A stretch of DNA of 11,796 nucleotides, taken from NCBI GenBank assembly GCA_024276815.1, contig JAJRWM010000120.1, positions 1 through 11,796 on the forward strand, given 5' to 3'. Shown piece after piece: positions 7,174-11,796 of the stretch (positions within the stretch are counted from its first letter, which is position 1; every line of letters begins with the position of its first letter). This DNA is from a bacterium. GTDB lineage: Bacteria > JACRDZ01 > JAJRWM01. The notes below the pieces were generated by a model. The model did not search any database and was not told the origin of the DNA. It worked only from the letters and a program-made list of their open reading frames with translations. A program made the translations under genes and the position numbers.

Positions 7174-8262
7174 TTACCGGCCCACAGGACGTCTTGCCCC
7201 GCCCTTTTCCTGGATCATCCTCAGCAAATCATCGAGGTTTGGCGAATGATTCATCGCTTCCTCATATGATATCAATCGTCTTTGATACAAATTAAATAAC
7301 GACTGATTCAGCGACAGCATCCCGAATTTCTGCCCGGTCTGCATGGCCGTATAGATCTGGTGCACCTTATCATCCCTGATTAACGCCCTGATCCCCGGAG
7401 TCGTGACCATAATCTCAATAGCCAAAGCGCGCCCCGATCCGCTCGACTTCGGTATCAGTTGCTGAGCCAGAATACCCTCCAGCACAAATGAAAGCTGGGT
7501 GCGCACCTGCTGCTGCTGGTGGGACGGGAAGACGTCGATAATCCGGTTAATCGTTTGGGCGGCGTCATTGGTATGTAGCGTCGCGAAGACCAAATGCCCG
7601 GTCTCGGCGATCGTCAAAGCCGCTTCTATAGTCTCCAGATCCCGCATTTCCCCAATCAGGATAACATCAGGATCCTGGCGTAAAACATATTTCAGCGCCT
7701 TGGGGAAGGACTCGGTGTCAGAATGAACTTCCCGCTGGTTGATCATGCAGCCCCGATGCTTATGCAGATATTCAATCGGGTCCTCAATGGTCAGGATATG
7801 TTTGTGCTGCTCCATATTGATCTTGTTGATAATCGCCGCCAGGGTTGTTGACTTGCCGCTGCCGGTTGGCCCGGTTACCAGCAACAACCCCTTGGGTTTA
7901 TCAGCGAAAGTCTGGACCACTTTAGGCAACCCCAGTTCCTCAAAACCGCGGATTTCATAGGGAATCGCCCGGATAGCGGCGGCGACTCCGCCGCGCTGAC
8001 GAAAAACATTAATCCGAAAACGCCCCAGCCCCTTGACCCCGATGGAGAGATCAAGCTCTTTATCTTCCTCATATTGTTTCTTCTGAAAATTAGTGAGCAC
8101 GCTATAGGCAAGCTGCTGAGTCGTCTCCGGCGTTAAAATTTCTTCCGAAGCCGGCACCAGGGTTCCGTCAATACGAATTTGAGGCGGACAACCGGCGGTG
8201 AGGTGAAGATCTGAAGCGCCTTTATCAACCATCTGCTCCAGAAGCTCTTTTAAAGAAGCCAT
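7174..8262 (-). CDS. pilT: Type IV pilus retraction ATPase PilT
   Basis: The 362 residues are a normal length. It is a hexameric cytoplasmic ATPase that powers pilus retraction, giving twitching motility and DNA uptake. Visible are the PilT start (LKELLEQMVDKGASDLHLTAG), the Walker A GPTGSGKS with Lys137, the Asp-box region, the Walker B DVILIGEMRD with Glu205, the His-box ATLHTNDA, and IRALIRDDK, which matches the C-terminal AIRNLIRE motif needed for retraction in studied PilT proteins. The hinge motif IRAIPYEIRGFEELGLP also fits PilT rather than PilU. It starts 25 bp after pilB, with an AGGGG upstream. The pilT gene sits directly between pilB and pilC, a compact motor-platform order. Confidence 0.96.
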   Translation of the reverse strand: MASLKELLEQMVDKGASDLHLTAGCPPQIRIDGTLVPASEEILTPETTQQLAYSVLTNFQKKQYEEDKELDLSIGVKGLGRFRINVFRQRGGVAAAIRAIPYEIRGFEELGLPKVVQTFADKPKGLLLVTGPTGSGKSTTLAAIINKINMEQHKHILTIEDPIEYLHKHRGCMINQREVHSDTESFPKALKYVLRQDPDVILIGEMRDLETIEAALTIAETGHLVFATLHTNDAAQTINRIIDVFPSHQQQQVRTQLSFVLEGILAQQLIPKSSGSGRALAIEIMVTTPGIRALIRDDKVHQIYTAMQTGQKFGMLSLNQSLFNLYQRRLISYEEAMNHSPNLDDLLRMIQEKGGARRPVGR

Positions 8263-8287
8263 TCAGGAAAACCCCTAACTTTTATGA

Positions 8288-9997
8288 TTAATCAGCTACA
8301 GAAACCCTTATTACTTCTTCGTATGTTGTGATACCATTCTTGAATTTAATTATCGCGCTGTCACGCAGGGTGTTCATCCCTTCCTTACGCGCTAAAGCTT
8401 TAATTTCATTAGCCGGCGGATTCTTGAGAATCAGGTCTTTGATCGGATCGGTAAGTTCCATCATTTCATAAATCGCCAGCCGGCCCCGGTAGCCGGTTTC
8501 GCTACAGTTATGACAGCCGGCGCCTTTGTAAAAAGTGATTGCGTCGGCTTCCTCCTGAGAGATGTTGAAACTTTTGAGGATTTCCGGGGGAATTTCCATT
8601 TCCGTTTTACATTCCGTACAGATCTTTCGCACCAGCCGCTGAGCCAGGATAAAGATAACCGAGGAACTGACCATGAAAGGCTCAATCCCCATGTCAATCA
8701 GGCGGCTGATAGTACTCGGCGCGTCATTGGTATGCAGGGTGCTCAGGACCAGGTGCCCGGTAAGAGCGGCCTTGATGGCGATCTCGGCGGTTTCTTTATC
8801 CCGGGTTTCCCCCACCAGGATGGTGTCAGGATCCTGACGCAAAAAAGACCTCAGCGCGGCGGAAAAGGTCAGGCCGATTTCACTTTTCATCTGCACCTGG
8901 TTGATGCCTCTCATATTATATTCAACCGGGTCTTCCGCCGTCATGATATTGTTTTCCGGCGTGTTTACCAGGTTCAGGCAGGAGTAAAGAGTAGTCGTCT
9001 TGCCGCTACCGGTCGGACCGGTTACCAAGACAATACCGTTAGGCGCCAAAATGGCTCTTTTCAACTTCTCATGCTCCTCTTCCTCCAGGCCCAGCATCGT
9101 GAGATCAAGCATCAAATTGCCTTTGTCAAGAATCCGCATAACGATTTTCTCGCCGAACAAAGTCGGCAGGGTTGAGACCCGCAGGTCAATGGTTTTGCTT
9201 TTCAGGCGAATCTTGATCCGCCCGTCCTGCGGTAGCCGCCGCTCCGCGATATCGAGTTCAGCCATGATCTTGATCCGTGAGGTAATAGCCCCGCGCATCC
9301 GTAAGGGCGGTTCCATAACTTCATAAAGCACCCCGTCAATCCGGAAACGGACCCGGAAACTTTTCTCGTATGGTTCGATATGGATATCACTGGCGTGTTT
9401 GTTGACCGCGTCGGAGATGATCGAATTGACCAGCTTGACGACCGGAGCGTCCTCGGCGGCCTGGAACTCGGCGGCTTCGTCTTCGGTGCTGCCTTCGACC
9501 AGTTCAACGTCGCCATCCTCAATATCCTTGAGAACATTCTCCAGCAGGACGTCCGATGAATTACCGTAGTAATCATCAATCGCTTTTCGAATCAAGGTCT
9601 CAGCGGCCACGACCGGGTTCACCTCGCATCCGGTGGTGAACTTGATGTCGTCAATCGCGAAAATATTCCGGGGATTGGCCATGGCTAACGTGATGATATT
9701 GCCGCGTTTCCTAATCGGTAAAACAGTGTACTTGGTTACAATATTAGCGGGGATAATTTTCAGAACGTTGGTGTCAAAATCATAGTTGCTGAGATCGACC
9801 GCTTCCAGGTTGTATTGTTTACCCAGGAATTCAGTAAGAGTTTTTTCATCGACAAAGCCGGACTTGATCAGGTTAGTGCCCAGACTGCCGCCGTCCTCGC
9901 TTTGCTTCAGAAGAGCTTTTTCCAGGTTCTCCTGGCTGATAATCCCGGCGTCAACCAGCATCTTGCCCAGTTGAACATTTCGCTTATTGGCTTGCAT
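8288..9997 (-). CDS. pilB: Type IV pilus assembly ATPase PilB (GspE family)
   Basis: The 569 residues are full length. It is the cytoplasmic hexameric ATPase that drives pilus extension. The N-terminal ~150 residues are a T2SSE_N/MshEN-type domain (LGKMLVDAGIISQENLEKAL), a fold that binds cyclic-di-GMP in some relatives. The motor has the Walker A GPTGSGKTTT with Lys333, the Walker B TILVGETRD with Glu397, the His-box STLHTNDA, and a zinc-binding tetracysteine set at Cys460, Cys463, Cys495 and Cys498 that separates PilB/GspE from PilT. GAGG at 10006-10009 (as read on the minus strand) lies eight bases before the ATG. It follows aroE by 59 bp. Confidence 0.96.
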   Translation of the reverse strand: MQANKRNVQLGKMLVDAGIISQENLEKALLKQSEDGGSLGTNLIKSGFVDEKTLTEFLGKQYNLEAVDLSNYDFDTNVLKIIPANIVTKYTVLPIRKRGNIITLAMANPRNIFAIDDIKFTTGCEVNPVVAAETLIRKAIDDYYGNSSDVLLENVLKDIEDGDVELVEGSTEDEAAEFQAAEDAPVVKLVNSIISDAVNKHASDIHIEPYEKSFRVRFRIDGVLYEVMEPPLRMRGAITSRIKIMAELDIAERRLPQDGRIKIRLKSKTIDLRVSTLPTLFGEKIVMRILDKGNLMLDLTMLGLEEEEHEKLKRAILAPNGIVLVTGPTGSGKTTTLYSCLNLVNTPENNIMTAEDPVEYNMRGINQVQMKSEIGLTFSAALRSFLRQDPDTILVGETRDKETAEIAIKAALTGHLVLSTLHTNDAPSTISRLIDMGIEPFMVSSSVIFILAQRLVRKICTECKTEMEIPPEILKSFNISQEEADAITFYKGAGCHNCSETGYRGRLAIYEMMELTDPIKDLILKNPPANEIKALARKEGMNTLRDSAIIKFKNGITTYEEVIRVSVAD

Positions 9998-10005
9998 TAG
10001 TCATA

Positions 10006-10009
10006 CCTC
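10006..10009 (-). promoter_or_regulatory. pilB ribosome binding site
   Basis: GAGG on the minus strand, eight bases from the ATG at 9997. This fixes the pilB start and shows it has its own initiation signal despite the short gap to aroE. Confidence 0.6.
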
Positions 10010-10056
10010 GCGTCCTGATAAAAGTCGTATCTTAAAACCATGACAGAAAACCCCGC

Positions 10057-10917
10057 CTACAAGCCAAGAGCATCCGCCACGGCGGTTTTCATTACCTCAA
10101 TCGAAGGCTTTTTCCCGGTCCAGATCTCAAAAGCGAGCGCGCCCTGGAAAACAAGCATTCCCAAACCATTGACAGTTTTCAGCCCGAAACCCGCCGCTGT
10201 TTTCAGGAATGTCGTTCTGACCGGGTTATATATTAAATCCGCGGCAATTTGTTTGCTGTTTAACCACTCGCCCGGAATCGGCGAAGGGTCTCCCGCTTCC
10301 AGTCCCAGCGAGGTGGTGTTAACTACGATATCAGCCTCGCTAATCAGTTCCTTTAATTCCGGGTCCCCGATGTTAACGCTGATAATCTCGCGGTTAAAAC
10401 CAAGCTTTAAATGATCCGCCAGCGCCCGCGCCTTGCTTTCCGTGCGGTTGGCGATAACCAGTTTCTCCGCTTCAAGCTCCAGAAACCGGTCGGCGACGCT
10501 TCTCGCGGCTCCCCCGGCTCCAAGTATGACCGCTTTTTTACCGGGGCAACTGAAGCCCAACTCCTCGGACAGGGAAACGCTGAAGCCCCGACCATCGGTA
10601 TTATAACCTATTTTTTTACCATTTTTAAAGAGAATAGTGTTTACCGCGCCTATCCGTTTTGCCAGCGGCGTTATTTCATCAAGCAGCGGTATTACCTTCT
10701 GTTTGTAGGGAACCGTGACATTGCAACCCAAAGCGTTAACGGCCTCCAAGGTGTCCAGAACGACGGCCAGTTTATCCGGCGGAGTTGGCAGGGGCAGGTA
10801 GACCAGGTCAAGGCAAAGCGCCTCGAAGGCGGCGTTGTGCATAGCCGGCGAGACGCTGTGTTTAACCGGGTGGCCTAATATCCCCAGGATCCGGGTGCTT
10901 CCAGAAATAACCATCAT
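10057..10917 (-). CDS. aroE: Shikimate dehydrogenase (NADP+) AroE
   Basis: The 286 residues are slightly longer than typical AroE (~270-290). It reduces 3-dehydroshikimate to shikimate with NADPH in aromatic amino acid and chorismate biosynthesis, in the cytoplasm. The substrate-binding SVSPAMHN (Ser21, Ser23), NVTVPYK with catalytic Lys72, and NTD with catalytic Asp108 are present. So are the nucleotide loop GAGGAA (133-138), NRT (157-159, which reads the NADP 2'-phosphate), NTTSLGL (200-206), DLIYNP, and NGLGMLVFQGA with Gln258. The start is ATGATG with AGAGGA directly before it; the second ATG (Met2) gives slightly better spacing. It lies upstream of pilBTC on the same strand and may share their transcript. 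It stops with TAG. Confidence 0.96.
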   Translation of the reverse strand: MMVISGSTRILGILGHPVKHSVSPAMHNAAFEALCLDLVYLPLPTPPDKLAVVLDTLEAVNALGCNVTVPYKQKVIPLLDEITPLAKRIGAVNTILFKNGKKIGYNTDGRGFSVSLSEELGFSCPGKKAVILGAGGAARSVADRFLELEAEKLVIANRTESKARALADHLKLGFNREIISVNIGDPELKELISEADIVVNTTSLGLEAGDPSPIPGEWLNSKQIAADLIYNPVRTTFLKTAAGFGLKTVNGLGMLVFQGALAFEIWTGKKPSIEVMKTAVADALGL

Positions 10918-10946
10918 TCCTCTTTCGGGTATATTTAACAGTTATT

Positions 10947-10975
10947 AGGATACCGTTTATTCTCAAAAAACACAA
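10947..10975 (-). promoter_or_regulatory. Candidate proximal promoter for aroE-pilBTC
   Basis: On the minus strand, TTGTGT (10975-10970) and TATCCT (10952-10947) are separated by 17 bases, about 30 bp before aroE. The match to a sigma-70 consensus is weak (3/6 and 4/6), so this is only a candidate. Confidence 0.25.
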
Positions 10976-11030
10976 GCTTAATCACTGAATGAAAGTAAGG
11001 CGTCAGTCTTCCGGGGAAAAGACCTTATTT

Positions 11031-11066
11031 GTCATTCCGAATTCCCCTCCCTGACACGGGAATGAC
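11031..11066. repeat. REP-like imperfect palindrome
   Basis: GTCATTCC (11031-11038) and GGAATGAC (11059-11066) are perfect inverted 8-mers around a 20-base centre that contains GAATTC and a G/C-rich run. The arm sequence resembles dispersed palindromic repeats starting GTCATTCC found between genes in many bacterial genomes. Between the SUMF1-like gene and aroE it could fold in RNA and attenuate read-through. Only one copy is seen in the window. Confidence 0.45.
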
Positions 11067-11084
11067 CCTAGCGCCGCGCCTTTG

Positions 11085-11113
11085 ATTATAACGGCGCCGT
11101 AGTCGCCGGTCAC
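11085..11113 (-). promoter_or_regulatory. Candidate distal promoter for aroE-pilBTC
   Basis: On the minus strand a perfect -10 TATAAT (11090-11085) lies 17 bases after GTGACC (11113-11108; 4/6 match to TTGACA). It overlaps the stop codon of the upstream gene. A start here would give a leader of about 160 bases containing the GTCATTCC palindrome. Confidence 0.4.
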
Positions 11114-11754
11114 TTAACGCAACGGAAGCCGGTATTGGAAAATTTTTCCTTGGGGTTGCTTTTAAAACGGTGAGAACAGCGGGAGGTTGTCGTGCTGTGA
11201 GGCCAGGCGCTGCCCTTGATGATATTTAAATTTTTTTGCCGGGCGTGTGGAGTAATTGTCCATTCCATGGCGTTGCCGGCCATGTCAAACATCCCGTAGC
11301 CACTCACACACCCGCTATGGCTGCCAACCCTTACGGTGCCCTCGGTCGCGACCTTGTTGGTATGACATTTTTTCCCGTCGAACTCGTTGCCATAGGGATA
11401 TTTCCAGCCTTTTGGTCCCCGGCAGGCCTTCTCCCATTCCCGCTCGTTTGGCAAGCGTTTGCCCAGGCTTTCACAATACCGCTGCGCTTCTTTCAGGGTG
11501 ATAAAAGTAACCGGGTTATCCTCATCGGGCGAAAGCTCGTGAGGCTGGAAACCGGGTTTGAATCTTTTATATTCGGCGACCGTAACCATGTTGATGTCCA
11601 TACAGAAAGAGCCTGTTTTTTCGGTTCGATCGCGAAAGCCCATTTTAAATTTACCGCCGGGCACCGGCTTCATGCCGTCAGGACAGCCGCACCAGACAGT
11701 TAACGGCAGAGATAAAACTACGAGCACGGCCAGTAAAAAACATTTATTTCCCAT
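11110..11754 (-). CDS. Exported SUMF1/FGE-fold protein
   Basis: From the ATG at 11754 it has 214 residues. The first ~21 (MGNKCFLLAVLVVLSLPLTV) are a signal peptide; no standard lipobox is seen before the following Cys residues. The rest is a formylglycine-generating-enzyme/sulfatase-modifying-factor fold: PVPGGKFKMG near the start, VTVAEYKRF, the YCESLGKRLPNEREWEKACR block, YPYGN, YGMFDMAGNAMEWT, IIKGSAW and the closing GFRCVK. In the active-site segment (GSAWPHSTTTSRCSHR) the two catalytic Cys of true FGE are not apparent, so it is more likely a binding or structural member than an enzyme. The frame stays open to the window edge (TTG at 11796), but the signal peptide supports 11754. Its link to the aroE-pil genes is only position and strand. 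Confidence 0.82.
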   Translation of the reverse strand: MGNKCFLLAVLVVLSLPLTVWCGCPDGMKPVPGGKFKMGFRDRTEKTGSFCMDINMVTVAEYKRFKPGFQPHELSPDEDNPVTFITLKEAQRYCESLGKRLPNEREWEKACRGPKGWKYPYGNEFDGKKCHTNKVATEGTVRVGSHSGCVSGYGMFDMAGNAMEWTITPHARQKNLNIIKGSAWPHSTTTSRCSHRFKSNPKEKFSNTGFRCVK

Positions 11755-11796
11755 ATGTCTGCCAAAAATAGCGGCCCCTGTTGCTCCAGGAAACAA

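Noticed and set aside
8510-9175. 221-codon open frame on the + strand opposite pilB
   Set aside because: It is antisense to the strongly conserved PilB motor domain, shows no family motif, and its composition follows from pilB codon use.
11755-11796. TTG at 11796 as start of the SUMF1-like gene
   Set aside because: The ATG at 11754 places a clean signal peptide at the N-terminus; the extra 14 residues add nothing recognisable.
1-11796. CRISPR array, insertion sequence, prophage or defence system
   Set aside because: No regularly spaced repeats, transposase, integrase, nuclease or toxin-antitoxin motifs were found on either strand.

Overview
The window looks like the chromosome of a free-living Gram-negative bacterium of medium GC. 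It combines cytoplasmic and membrane histidine kinases, HDOD and HD-GYP-like response regulators, a pilB-pilT-pilC type IV pilus motor set and a SUMF1-like exported protein. That mix is common in deltaproteobacterial and related candidate-phylum genomes, but nothing here fixes the taxon. There is no tRNA, rRNA, CRISPR array, insertion sequence or phage gene.

Layout. The left half (1-5851, + strand) is a five-gene two-component signalling cluster. It holds a PAS histidine kinase whose 5' end lies outside the window (1-1299), and a second, paralogous membrane kinase split by an in-frame TAG (1395-2900). Three response regulators follow with tight spacing: REC-HDOD (2902-4116), REC plus a degenerate HD-GYP-like domain (4116-5279), and REC with a short helical tail (5294-5851). 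The right half (5949-11796, - strand) reads toward the first cluster. In transcription order it holds an exported SUMF1/FGE-fold protein (11754-11110), aroE (10917-10057), pilB (9997-8288), pilT (8262-7174) and pilC (7154-5949). The two halves converge on a 97-bp spacer containing nested inverted repeats.

How it may work. The kinases carry the phosphorylation and ATP-binding motifs, and all three receivers keep the phosphoacceptor Asp, the switch Thr/Ser and the Lys, so the left cluster can be read as one phosphorelay. None of its outputs binds DNA. They end in HDOD, dead-HD or helical modules, which suggests control through protein-protein contacts. PilB (extension motor), PilT (retraction motor) and PilC (inner-membrane platform) form the core of a type IVa pilus engine. 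Pilin, secretin, alignment proteins and prepilin peptidase are not in the window. A link between signalling and pilus is suggested only by adjacency and by known examples of HD-GYP regulators acting on pilus motors.

The most notable points are the amber codon in an otherwise gapless kinase paralogue, the loss of every expected metal ligand in the HD-GYP-like regulator, and long near-identical nucleotide blocks shared by the two kinases.
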